A stretch of 16,115 bases of DNA from Bacteroidota bacterium (GCA_021790055.1 JAJYIL010000013.1:1-16115); one strand, 5' to 3'; positions 8,088 to 15,440 are shown, numbered from the stretch's first letter. Numbers and translations are program-made. Notes: generated by a model from the sequence alone, not told the origin.

Positions 8088-9592
8088 TTAACTTCCGGTT
8101 TCATCTGTGGAAAGAAAATGACATCACGGATTGAAGATTGGTTTGTTAAAAGCATTACAAGCCTGTCAATCCCTATTCCCAATCCTGCAGTCGGCGGCAT
8201 GCCGTATTCAAGCGCCCTGATAAAGTCTTCATCTATTTGATGTGCTTCTTCATCCCCTTCTTCACGGGCTTTAACCTGTCCTTCAAATCTTTCTCTCTGA
8301 TCGACCGGGTCATTCAATTCGGAAAATGCATTGCAGATTTCTCTTCCCGCAACGTATCCTTCAAAGCGCTCTACCAATCCTGCTTTAGAGCGATGTTTTT
8401 TTGCAAGCGGAGAAAGTTCAAGCGGATAGTCTACCACAAAGGTCGGCTGAATAAGTTCCGGCTGAACAACCGCACTGAATATTTCGTCAATCAGTTTCCC
8501 CTTTGCTTCAAGACCTTTTATATCGACGCCTAATTTATTTGCCATCGCTTTTAGCTCGTCAACTTGTGCGGTTAAAATATCAAGACCGGTCTTTTCCATT
8601 AACGCATCTACCATCGAGACCCTTTGCCACGGAGAGTTAAAGTTTATTTTTCTTTCTTCATATTCAAAATCAAGAGTTCCGAAAACTCCTGTGCAGATAT
8701 GATGAATCATCTTTTCAACATACTGCATCATCCACTCATAGTCTTTGTAGGGAACGTAAAGCTCCATCATCGTAAACTCCGGGTTATGAGTTCTATCCAT
8801 TCCCTCATTTCTAAAATCCTTGGAGATTTCATAAACACCGTTGAATCCGCCGACAATCAATCTTTTAAGATAAAGCTCATCGGCAATTCTTAAATACAAA
8901 GTGGTGTCCAGAGCGTTATGGTGAGTTGTGAATGGCTTTGCCGCAGCACCGCCATACAATGGCTGCAGTACAGGAGTTTCGACCTCTATGTAACCGCTTG
9001 AATCGAGAAAGTTCCTCATCGATGAAATTATCCTGCTGCGTTGTAAAAATGTTTCCTGAATTTCCGAATTAACTACAAGGTCCACATACCTTTGCCTGTA
9101 ACGAAGTTCCTTATCGGCAAACTGGTCGTGAATAACTTTATTGCCTTGTTCGTCTACCGTTTCTTTTGCAATAGGCAGAGGACGTAATGTTTTGGAAAGC
9201 AAAGTCATTGAAGTTGTGTGAACGGAAATCTCGCCGGTTTTCGTTTTAAATACAAATCCTTCAATTCCGATTATGTCGCCGATATCAAGCAGCTTAAATG
9301 CATTGTAAGAATCACCGATGTCATCCTTGCGAAGATAAATTTGAATCCTCCCGGTATGGTCTTGAATATGCGCAAAAGAAGCTTTACCCATTCTGCGAAT
9401 CGCCATAATTCTTCCGGCAATCTTAACAACGTGCTTTTCATCTTCATTAAAATTCTTCTTAATATCTTCCGCATTTGAATTAACGTCGTAAGAATAGGCA
9501 AACGGTTCAAAGCCCAATATCTTTAATTCATTTAATTCTTCAAAGCGTCTCTTGATCAGAACATTTATATCCTGCTGAATATTTTCGTCCAC
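8084..9592 (-). CDS. lysS: Lysyl-tRNA synthetase, class II
   Basis: Charges tRNA-Lys with lysine in the cytoplasm. The 502-residue length is normal for the bacterial class II enzyme. An N-terminal OB-fold anticodon-binding domain spans about 55-150 (VVKIAGRIMAIRRMGKASFA). The catalytic domain has motif 1 around GYIEVETPVLQPLYGGAAAK, motif 2 around FRNEGMDRTHNPEFTMMELY and motif 3 GLGIGIDRLVMLL near the C-terminus. The start is GTG at 9592, preceded by the best Shine-Dalgarno sequence in the block (GGAGGA at 9601-9596). The gene begins 11 bases after the D,D-peptidase stop and overlaps the glycosyltransferase gene by 4 bases at its end. Nothing appears missing. Confidence 0.98.
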   Translation of the reverse strand: MDENIQQDINVLIKRRFEELNELKILGFEPFAYSYDVNSNAEDIKKNFNEDEKHVVKIAGRIMAIRRMGKASFAHIQDHTGRIQIYLRKDDIGDSYNAFKLLDIGDIIGIEGFVFKTKTGEISVHTTSMTLLSKTLRPLPIAKETVDEQGNKVIHDQFADKELRYRQRYVDLVVNSEIQETFLQRSRIISSMRNFLDSSGYIEVETPVLQPLYGGAAAKPFTTHHNALDTTLYLRIADELYLKRLIVGGFNGVYEISKDFRNEGMDRTHNPEFTMMELYVPYKDYEWMMQYVEKMIHHICTGVFGTLDFEYEERKINFNSPWQRVSMVDALMEKTGLDILTAQVDELKAMANKLGVDIKGLEAKGKLIDEIFSAVVQPELIQPTFVVDYPLELSPLAKKHRSKAGLVERFEGYVAGREICNAFSELNDPVDQRERFEGQVKAREEGDEEAHQIDEDFIRALEYGMPPTAGLGIGIDRLVMLLTNQSSIRDVIFFPQMKPEVK

Positions 9593-9595
9593 TAA

Positions 9596-9601
9596 TCCTC
9601 C
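9596..9601 (-). promoter_or_regulatory. Strong Shine-Dalgarno sequence for lysS
   Basis: The minus strand reads GGAGGA three to nine bases before the GTG start of lysS. It lies in the short gap after the preceding stop codon. It fixes the GTG as the start and contrasts with the weak or absent sites of most neighbours. Confidence 0.7.
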
Positions 9602-9603
9602 GG

Positions 9604-11106
9604 TTATTTACGTTTAAAGTTTGCAAGCCGCAAACATACTAAATCTTGAATGTTCTCTGCCAGCTTTACTGGCACATTAAAATTATTAACTATAATTGAA
9701 AAAGCAACAGGCTCATTATCACCTGTAAAGGCATATCCCGAAAGGCTTCTAACTCCTTCAAGGAACCCTGGTTTTGCACGAATTTTACCCTGCGCCTTTG
9801 TATTCTGCATCCTGTCGCCAAGCGATCCGTCTACGCCGGCAATCGGGAGTGAATTGAAAAATGGTATAAATTCTTTGCTCTTATACATATAGCTTAGGAG
9901 AGCTACTATCTGTCTTGGTGTAACTAAGTCAAGCCTGGACAAGCCGCTGCCGTCAACAATGTTCATGGCTTCAGGATTAATACCCATGTCTTTAAATAAT
10001 TTATACTCGGCGGCAATCCCGTTAGCCGCTGTTCCGTAGCCTTTTAATTCCAAACCGATGGTTTTTAAAAGCTGCTCGGCATAAAGATTTATACTAAGCT
10101 TGTTGATCGCTTTAACTATTTCTTTCAATGGAGGTGAATATTGAGTAAACAACAATTTCATTTTTGAATAATCAAGTGTCGTTGTCATATCATTTATATC
10201 TATCTGGTAGCCGTCTATTACAATTCCTTTTCTTCTCAATACATCTTTAAGAACGACCATCGCATATTGAGTAGGATTATTTACGGTTACATAAGTCTTA
10301 ACCGAATCCGAATCATCGCGGATTGTACCGAATACGGTAATAACATTTGTTCCCAGTTCACGGTAAGCATCAATCGACGTGCTTGAATCCTTAGGAACAG
10401 TTACAACTTTATTTAGCACGATAATGTATTTTGTATCCGGCTCAACCGTTATTACAGGCTGATGAGTGTTCCTGCTTACGGTAACGGTAATGTTAACGCA
10501 ATTATCATTAAAGCATATTGCGCTTGAAGGGGCAGCAAACCAGTTGCTTTCATAGTCCCATGCCCAGCCCGCTCCCAAGCCTACCCCGTCAAAAGCATTG
10601 TCGTCGCCGATTATGTTTCCTGTTATTTCATCTATTCCCATATTTAAAAGCGAATCCGCCCAGTCTTCGAAAACCTTAAACATGTCACCGTCGTAAAATC
10701 TGCTTGATATTGTTGGGTCTCCTCTTCCTTGCACTACAAGGTCGCCTTTCAATACGGAACCGTCCACAGTACCGTTCATATAAACATTCGTTTTGAACCT
10801 GTAATTGCTGCCGAGCAAAACCAAGCCTGCGGCTGTGGTGAATAATTTTAAATTTGATGCCGGCATGAAAAGCTTGTCTTCATTCCTCTTGTAAAAATAT
10901 TCACCTGTCTCAAGCGATTGAATGACAACTCCCCATTGTGCATTGCTGAAATTCGGATCATTGAAGATGTCGTTCATCTGGGACCAAAATTCCGGTATAG
11001 TGGAGTATGCGTATTTCGGGATCGTATCCCGTACAATCTCCTGCGGTAAGCTTATAGTTGAAAGTAAAATAATGAAAGTAAAAACAAATGAATATCTAAT
11101 TGCCAT
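9604..11106 (-). CDS. dacB: D-alanyl-D-alanine carboxypeptidase/endopeptidase, PBP4 type (peptidase S13)
   Basis: Periplasmic penicillin-binding protein that cleaves D-Ala-D-Ala ends or cross-bridges of peptidoglycan. From ATG at 11106 it has 500 residues with a signal peptide (hydrophobic stretch YSFVFTFIILLSTISLPQE). The active-site motifs are SNLK (SxxK, Ser84), SIN (SxN, Ser338) and, where KTG is expected, AKPG near residues 444-447, so Thr is replaced by Pro. The GDPTISSRF and VDGSGLSRLDLVTPRQ segments are typical of S13 enzymes. The large insert between motifs 1 and 2 also fits PBP4. A TTG at 11115 could start it three codons earlier, but GGAG lies too close to it, so ATG is preferred. 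The gene overlaps the end of the pseudouridine synthase gene by 11 bases. Confidence 0.92.
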   Translation of the reverse strand: MAIRYSFVFTFIILLSTISLPQEIVRDTIPKYAYSTIPEFWSQMNDIFNDPNFSNAQWGVVIQSLETGEYFYKRNEDKLFMPASNLKLFTTAAGLVLLGSNYRFKTNVYMNGTVDGSVLKGDLVVQGRGDPTISSRFYDGDMFKVFEDWADSLLNMGIDEITGNIIGDDNAFDGVGLGAGWAWDYESNWFAAPSSAICFNDNCVNITVTVSRNTHQPVITVEPDTKYIIVLNKVVTVPKDSSTSIDAYRELGTNVITVFGTIRDDSDSVKTYVTVNNPTQYAMVVLKDVLRRKGIVIDGYQIDINDMTTTLDYSKMKLLFTQYSPPLKEIVKAINKLSINLYAEQLLKTIGLELKGYGTAANGIAAEYKLFKDMGINPEAMNIVDGSGLSRLDLVTPRQIVALLSYMYKSKEFIPFFNSLPIAGVDGSLGDRMQNTKAQGKIRAKPGFLEGVRSLSGYAFTGDNEPVAFSIIVNNFNVPVKLAENIQDLVCLRLANFKRK

Positions 11107-11809
11107 AATTTTCAATTACTCCGGAAATTTCCTCCCTCGTTAAAATTCTGTGCATCCCTACCGGGATGTTGCAAACGATGCCTGCGTAACTATTTCTGTT
11201 AAGAGCAAGCACCTTATATCCTAAAGCGCCAAACATATTTTTAACAAAATGGTTTCTGCCTTCAACTGCAGTAACCGTAACAAATCTCTTATCCTTTTTA
11301 CCCGTAAAAGCTGCTTTGATAAACCTTCCTTTCTTTCCCTTAATGAAGACACCTGTACTTAGCTTTTCTTTATCTTCTTCGTTTAACGGCTTGTCGAGCT
11401 TTACTTCATACACTCTCGGGATTTTATTTTTAGGATGAGTAAGTAAATTCGAAAACTCACCATCATTTGTCAATATCAAAGCACCGGTTGTATCGTAATC
11501 AAGCCTACCGACAGGGAATATTTTTTCTCTTGTCTTTATCAAGTCAATTACCGTCTTCCTGTTCTTTTCATCGTCAGTTGTAGTTACAACTCCCTTGGGC
11601 TTATTTAATAAAAAATAAACATGATGCTTCGGTCTTAACCGTTCGCCGTCAAGCATAACGATATCCACTTCAGTATCAATCTTTTGAGAAAGTTCCAGTA
11701 CAATTTTATCGTTAATACTAACTCTTCCCTGGAGTATTAATTCTTCGGCTTTTCTTCTTGAAGTTACACCGCAGTCCGAAATAAATTTATTCAGTCTCGT
11801 TATCGCCAT
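11096..11809 (-). CDS. rluB: Ribosomal large/small subunit pseudouridine synthase, RsuA/RluB/E/F family
   Basis: Isomerises specific uridines in rRNA to pseudouridine. The 237 residues begin with an S4 RNA-binding domain (RLNKFISDCGVTSRRKAEEL at 5-24, then GRVSIN). The catalytic domain follows, with the family signature PVGRLDYDTTGALILTNDG; Asp104 is the catalytic aspartate. LLNKPKGVVTT at 67-77 is also characteristic. The gene overlaps scpB by 23 bases at its start (ATG 11809) and the D,D-peptidase gene at its end. The scpA-scpB-pseudouridine synthase order recurs in many bacteria, where the third gene is usually rluB, which favours 23S rRNA as target. The exact uridine cannot be read from the sequence, so the symbol is tentative. 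Confidence 0.9.
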   Translation of the reverse strand: MAITRLNKFISDCGVTSRRKAEELILQGRVSINDKIVLELSQKIDTEVDIVMLDGERLRPKHHVYFLLNKPKGVVTTTDDEKNRKTVIDLIKTREKIFPVGRLDYDTTGALILTNDGEFSNLLTHPKNKIPRVYEVKLDKPLNEEDKEKLSTGVFIKGKKGRFIKAAFTGKKDKRFVTVTAVEGRNHFVKNMFGALGYKVLALNRNSYAGIVCNIPVGMHRILTREEISGVIENYGN

Positions 11810-12440
11810 TGGATTCTTCTTCTATTTCCTTTTCAACACTTTCTTCAATCATATTCATCATGATCTTCTGCTTTTGCTCGATAAAATCCTCATCTTTCAT
11901 TATCTCTTCGATTTCGCGAGGCTTTGGTAAATCATTTATCCGGTTCAGACCGAAATATTTTAAGAACTCGGTCGTCGTGCCGTAAAGAAGCGGTCTTCCG
12001 ATTGTTTCAGCTCTGCCGGTAATTGCAATTAAATTTTTTTCAAGTAGAGTTTGAAGAATGTAATCGGAATTTACTCCTCTAATCGATTCAAGCTCCGGCT
12101 TTGTAATAGGCTGCTTGTAGGCAATTATCGCCAGTGTTTCAAGCGCAGCCTGGCTAAGCCGCCGCCTGCTCTTTTCGGAAGATAGAAAGCCTATGTACTT
12201 GGCATACTCAGGCTTGGTTGCAAAGAGAAATCCGCCGGCAATCTTTACAATTTGGAATGCGATGCCCTTCTCAACATAAGAAGCATTAAGATTTTCAATA
12301 CAAGTTTCTATTTCTTCTTCCGATACCTGTATATCTTCGCCGTCGATTCCCTTAATAGCCTTTATCAGTTCAGAAGAAGATATCGGCTCATCCGAAGAAA
12401 ATATCAACGCTTCTATTATCGAATTATAAATGCTATCCAT
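11787..12440 (-). CDS. scpB: Segregation and condensation protein B
   Basis: Winged-helix dimer that, with ScpA, forms the non-SMC part of the bacterial condensin complex for chromosome compaction and segregation. The 217 residues match the family: N-terminal SIIEALIFSSDEPISSSELI, the conserved LSQAALETLAIIAYKQPITK and ESIRGVNSDYILQTLLEKNL segments in the second winged helix, then GRAETIGRPLLYGTTTEFLKYFGL. The tail (about residues 180-217) is acidic and Glu-rich, as is common. The ATG at 12440 lies inside the end of scpA (8-base overlap), and the gene overlaps the pseudouridine synthase gene by 23 bases, so translation is coupled. No smc gene is in the window. Confidence 0.96.
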   Translation of the reverse strand: MDSIYNSIIEALIFSSDEPISSSELIKAIKGIDGEDIQVSEEEIETCIENLNASYVEKGIAFQIVKIAGGFLFATKPEYAKYIGFLSSEKSRRRLSQAALETLAIIAYKQPITKPELESIRGVNSDYILQTLLEKNLIAITGRAETIGRPLLYGTTTEFLKYFGLNRINDLPKPREIEEIMKDEDFIEQKQKIMMNMIEESVEKEIEEESNGDNETE

Positions 12441-13152
12441 TGTTCAACTTATAAATAACAAAATCATTAAAATCAGGTGATTCTTTTATTCCGATCATTG
12501 CCGACTTTGCAAGCTCAAGCAGGGCTACAAATGTAATTACAATTCTTATCTTTTCGCTCATTTCTCCTACCAGAATTATAAAAGGCACCTCATCCATTTC
12601 TTCAAGCTTCTGAAGTATATAGGTAATCTGCTCGTCAATCGTAATATTTATCTTTCTGATTTCATGAAAGGCTTCAGGCTTTATATTGTCTACCGCCTTC
12701 TTAAATGCCTTTGCAAGATCATATATTGTTACATTCCGCAGCAGCGTCTCGTATTCCGGCGGAGCTATCTTTTCATCCTTGGAAAAATTTCCTCTAAAAT
12801 TCAACTTCCTCTGGTCGGATTCAAAGAAAGCAAGCTCTTCAGACATTTCTTTATATCTTTTATACTCGAGCAAAGCTTGAATCAGTTCTGCACGCGGATC
12901 AATCTCTTCACCCTTCTCATCAACTTCGCGCGGCAGAAGCATCCTTGCCTTAATGTGCATCAGTGTTGATGCCATCAAGATAAAATCGCCTGCTACTTCC
13001 AAATCTAGAAGCTTAATCAGGTTTACGTATTCCAGAAACTCTTTTGTTATTTTCGAAATCGGGATGTCATAGATATTCAATTCATCCCGCTTAATGAAAA
13101 ACAGGAGAAGATCCAGCGGTCCTTCAAACTGATCTAACTTTATCTTGTACAA
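12433..13152 (-). CDS. scpA: Segregation and condensation protein A
   Basis: Kleisin subunit of the SMC-ScpA-ScpB condensin. The 239 residues begin YKIKLDQFEGPLDLLLFFIK, the typical N-terminal helical region that contacts the SMC neck, followed by NIYDIPISKITKEFLEYV and the conserved AGDFILMASTLMHIKARMLLP stretch. The C-terminal winged helix, which binds the SMC head, covers about the last 70 residues. The only reasonable start is TTG at 13152: a TAA lies two codons upstream in frame, and the next Met is deep inside the conserved region. The gene follows the palindromic intergenic element and leads the long packed gene block, so a promoter may lie in that gap, but none is clear. Confidence 0.96.
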   Translation of the reverse strand: MYKIKLDQFEGPLDLLLFFIKRDELNIYDIPISKITKEFLEYVNLIKLLDLEVAGDFILMASTLMHIKARMLLPREVDEKGEEIDPRAELIQALLEYKRYKEMSEELAFFESDQRKLNFRGNFSKDEKIAPPEYETLLRNVTIYDLAKAFKKAVDNIKPEAFHEIRKINITIDEQITYILQKLEEMDEVPFIILVGEMSEKIRIVITFVALLELAKSAMIGIKESPDFNDFVIYKLNNG

Positions 13153-13179
13153 TTTTTAATTCTGGTTATTATATACTTG

Positions 13180-13262
13180 GTGAAACTTTGTGTTTCCTTT
13201 GTGAGGCTTTGAGTAACATGGTAATTTCACAAAGTTACACTGCGTTCTACACAAAGTTTCAC
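13180..13262. repeat. Nested intergenic palindrome between trpS and scpA
   Basis: The 125-base gap between trpS and scpA holds a perfect 14-base inverted repeat. Its arms are GTGAAACTTTGTGT at 13180-13193 and ACACAAAGTTTCAC at 13249-13262. Inside it is a second inverted pair, CTTTGTGA at 13197-13204 and TCACAAAG at 13227-13234. The motif AACTTTGTG or its complement occurs several times within 83 bases. On the minus strand the element begins about 15 bases after the trpS stop. It could fold into a cruciform or RNA hairpin and end or attenuate trpS transcription, but there is no clean U-tract. Similar CTTTGTG-rich sequences are familiar between genes of this bacterial group. Confidence 0.7.
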
Positions 13263-13277
13263 AAATGGAAATAAATT

Positions 13278-14258
13278 TTAGCCTATCTTCATTTTAGTTC
13301 TGACTTCGCTCATCGTTGCCTCTGCTGTAGCTTTAGCTCTACTCTCACCATCGTTCAGAATATCAGCTACTTCATCAAGTCTCTGCTCATAATAATTTCT
13401 TTTCTCGATTATCGGGGCAAGGAATGTAGAAATTTTTGCTGCACACCTCATCTTACAGTCAACGCATCCAAGTGCACCTGAACGGCACCCGGCATCTATC
13501 TCCGGCACCTCAACCGAATTGAACTTTTTATGGTATGCAAAAACCAGACAAATATCCGGATTGCCCGGATCGCCTTTCCTTATCTTGTTAGGATCTGTAA
13601 CTGCTTTCTTCATTTTTGCTTTAACTGTTTCGGGATTATCCGAAAGCAAAATTGTGTTGTTCAAAGATTTACTCATCTTTGCGCCGCCATCCAAGCCGGG
13701 CAATCTTGCAAATTGCGTAAGCAATGGTTCCGGCTCAGGAAAAACATTTCCGTACTGGTTGTTAAATTTACGAGCTATTTCCCTGGATATTTCAACATGC
13801 GGAACCTGGTCTTCTCCCACCGGTACGGCGTTTCCTTTATAAAGAAGAATATCCGCTGCCTGCAATACCGGATAGCCGAGATGACCGTAAATTACCTGCT
13901 CAATATTTAGATCTCTCACTTGATCCTTTAAGGTCGGATTTCTTTCAAGACGATTTACCGTAATCAGCATACTGAATATCAGATGAAGCTCGGCGTGTTC
14001 TTTAATTTGCGACTGACGGAATATCGGACTTTTAACCGGATCCAATCCGCATGCCAGCCAATCTATAAGCATATCAATTGAGTCTTGATAAATATCTTCA
14101 GTCTTTAATCTTGTTGTTAAAACATGGTAATCTGCAATTAAATGATAGCTATCATATTCATCTTGAAGCTTAATCCAGTTTTCCAGTGCGCCTACATAAT
14201 GTCCGATATGAAGTTTTCCAGTAGGTCTCATTCCGCTCAGTATTCGTTTTTTTGGCAT
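13278..14258 (-). CDS. trpS: Tryptophanyl-tRNA synthetase, iron-sulfur type
   Basis: Class I synthetase that charges tRNA-Trp. From ATG at 14258 it has 326 residues: MPKKRILSGMRPTGKLHIGH at 1-20 with the HIGH signature, a GYPVLQAADILLY tryptophan-pocket segment at 128-140, VGEDQVPHVE, and the KMSKS loop at 194-198. Four cysteines in the anticodon-binding region (Cys237, Cys258, Cys265, Cys268; C-x20-C-x6-C-x2-C) plus Cys272 resemble the [4Fe-4S] motif of Thermotoga maritima TrpRS. An upstream in-frame ATG at 14300 would add 14 residues, mostly Phe/Ile/Leu, before the conserved start and is rejected. The preceding sequence is very AT-rich with no clear ribosome binding site. The palindrome at 13180-13262 follows the stop. 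Confidence 0.97.
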   Translation of the reverse strand: MPKKRILSGMRPTGKLHIGHYVGALENWIKLQDEYDSYHLIADYHVLTTRLKTEDIYQDSIDMLIDWLACGLDPVKSPIFRQSQIKEHAELHLIFSMLITVNRLERNPTLKDQVRDLNIEQVIYGHLGYPVLQAADILLYKGNAVPVGEDQVPHVEISREIARKFNNQYGNVFPEPEPLLTQFARLPGLDGGAKMSKSLNNTILLSDNPETVKAKMKKAVTDPNKIRKGDPGNPDICLVFAYHKKFNSVEVPEIDAGCRSGALGCVDCKMRCAAKISTFLAPIIEKRNYYEQRLDEVADILNDGESRAKATAEATMSEVRTKMKIG

Positions 14259-14484
14259 AAAGAAAAATATTGTTTTAAATAATGAAATGAAAAATAACAA
14301 TAATGCCGCAAATTATCTTGGTAATTCAAATGAAAAATTAAGGTTTGAAATTTGTCATGATTTGGAATAACGTTCAATAATGCATAGCACATAGAGCAAT
14401 AAGTCTCTTACTTTATGCACTTTATTTTTTACATATAGTAAGAATCTTCCCATTTTGCGCAAGATTTAAAGACGATTGAAAAAA
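14259..14484. other. AT-rich gap between the HNH gene and trpS, no gene seen
   Basis: This spacer contains no convincing open frame, tRNA or strong terminator on either strand. It must hold the trpS promoter if trpS is not read through from the HNH gene, but I cannot point to one. Confidence 0.5.
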
Positions 14485-14979
14485 CTACGAAAGGTAGAGA
14501 TACGGCTTCCAGTTGTCATCCAGTTTACCAACTACATGCTTAATAAACATTATATGGCTTGGTTTAAATGGTCGGTTGAGCAATTGCATTTTCGCTTCTT
14601 CAGGTGTCCGGTCGCCCTTCTTGTTATTGCAGAATGTGCAGGCACAAACCAAATTTTCCCATGAATCGCTTCCACCCTTTGATTTCGGTATTACATGGTC
14701 TATTGTTAAAGGTAAATCGCTTCTGCCGCAGTAAGAACATTTGTACGCGTCTCTCCTCAATATATTCTTACGTGTTAGTACAACTTTTTTGTAGGGTACA
14801 CTAATAAAATGGTTAAGCCTTATTATGCTGGGCCATGGAATCCTGGTAGTTACTCCCCGGACTTCCTTCCTCTTATCATTCAATACTAATTCGGCTTTAC
14901 CGAGGTAAATTAAAATTACCGCTTTCTTTATGTTGCAAACTGTTAACGGCTCGTAACTCTGATTCAGAATTAATACCTT
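14485..14979 (-). CDS. HNH endonuclease family protein; start codon unresolved
   Basis: Small HNH nuclease of the family found singly in many Bacteroidota-like genomes, with no known role. It has a zinc-binding CSYCG motif, the IDHVIPKSKGG core with the catalytic Asp-His, WENLV with the metal-site Asn, and a second pair CACTFCNNKKG. The conserved N-terminus is also present: KVLILNQSYEPLTVCNIKKA, then VILIYLGKAEL, encoded from 14979 leftward to the TTG at 14883. Yet the frame between the TAG at 15036-15034 and 14883 has no ATG, GTG or TTG. TTG at 14883 would delete about a third of the conserved region. A good Shine-Dalgarno sequence, GGAGGT at 15028-15023, suggests initiation near 15012-15018, where the codons are TTC, GAC and ACT. 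I give the span with visible homology. Confidence 0.8.
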   Translation of the reverse strand, partial: KVLILNQSYEPLTVCNIKKAVILIYLGKAELVLNDKRKEVRGVTTRIPWPSIIRLNHFISVPYKKVVLTRKNILRRDAYKCSYCGRSDLPLTIDHVIPKSKGGSDSWENLVCACTFCNNKKGDRTPEEAKMQLLNRPFKPSHIMFIKHVVGKLDDNWKPYLYLS

Positions 14980-15022
14980 AGCGTTTAATTTGCCGTTAAC
15001 TCTTTTCGCAGTGTCGAAGACT

Positions 15023-15028
15023 ACCTCC
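15023..15028 (-). promoter_or_regulatory. Shine-Dalgarno-like GGAGGT without a start codon behind it
   Basis: The minus strand reads ACGGAGGTAGTC. The position fits a ribosome binding site for the HNH gene, but no ATG, GTG or TTG occurs in the HNH frame in the next 40 codons. Confidence 0.45.
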
Positions 15029-15033
15029 GTTAT

Positions 15034-15432
15034 CTATTTTTCTATTTTGTATAAAATAAAATATCTTTCAAATATTCGCGTTACAAAAAGTAAAATTGTA
15101 ACTACTGCAAATTAATTGAATGACTCTTCCGGCGCAATGCGCGCAATTATCAATAAGATATTAGCAGCACAATAACCCGATCCCTATTATTGATGTCACG
15201 AAAAAACGCTTTCGATTCAATCAAAGAGCCATTCCTTCTTTAATGTCAAAAACTTAAATTTTTGTCGTAATAATATAAATAAAGGAATTAGTATTTGCCA
15301 GTAGTATTTGCCGGCTGCGAATCTCCGCTCTCAAAGCTCTAATTCTACAGCCATTACTCTGTTAGGTAAGACACTTTAGGTATAGGGTATAAAGGCATAA
15401 GAAATATGTCACCCGCCGTTATCTTTATACTT
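15034..15432. other. Non-coding interval between the radical SAM pseudogene and the HNH gene
   Basis: About 400 bases with no open frame that looks coding on either strand and no tRNA-like fold. It holds a short tandem duplication (15289-15312) and most of the left arm and loop of the GGTATA-rich hairpin (15378-15440). The HNH promoter is probably here: the minus strand upstream of the GGAGGT is strongly AT-rich (TATTTTATTTTATACAAAAT), but I cannot define -10 and -33 boxes with confidence. Confidence 0.5.
15289..15312. repeat. Short tandem duplication, 13-base period
   Basis: The 11-base word TAGTATTTGCC occurs at 15289-15299 and again at 15302-15312, two bases apart. It is a simple local duplication with no evident function. 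Confidence 0.6.
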
Positions 15433-15440
15433 CTATACCT
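15378..15440. repeat. Imperfect inverted repeat of GGTATA-like sequence
   Basis: The left arm at 15378-15400 starts AGGTATAG, followed by GGTATAAAGG. The right arm at 15419-15440 is its near reverse complement (TATAC, then TTCTATACCT), with one small mismatch and a 2-base indel. The loop is about 18 bases. On the minus strand the pattern continues to about 15467 as further GGTATG, GGGTATA and GGAGGTATAG words. The right arm reaches into the last codons and TAG stop of the radical SAM remnant. It could be a terminator-like hairpin or a short mobile or simple-sequence element. Confidence 0.55.

Noticed and set aside
13519..13910. Overlapping plus-strand open frames of 107 and 126 codons
   Set aside because: They are antisense to the conserved catalytic core of trpS and show no recognisable domains.
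14259..14300. Fourteen extra residues at the TrpS N-terminus
   Set aside because: The segment is an AT-rich run of Phe, Ile and Leu; the family starts at the MPKKRILSG position.
14479..14497. Possible intrinsic terminator after the HNH gene (minus strand CTACCTTTCGTAG then six T)
   Set aside because: The stem is only 4 base pairs and includes the stop codon; too weak to call.
15034..15432. Search for tRNA, small RNA, CRISPR or insertion-sequence ends in the largest gap
   Set aside because: No cloverleaf, spaced repeats or transposase remnants were seen; only the short repeats listed.
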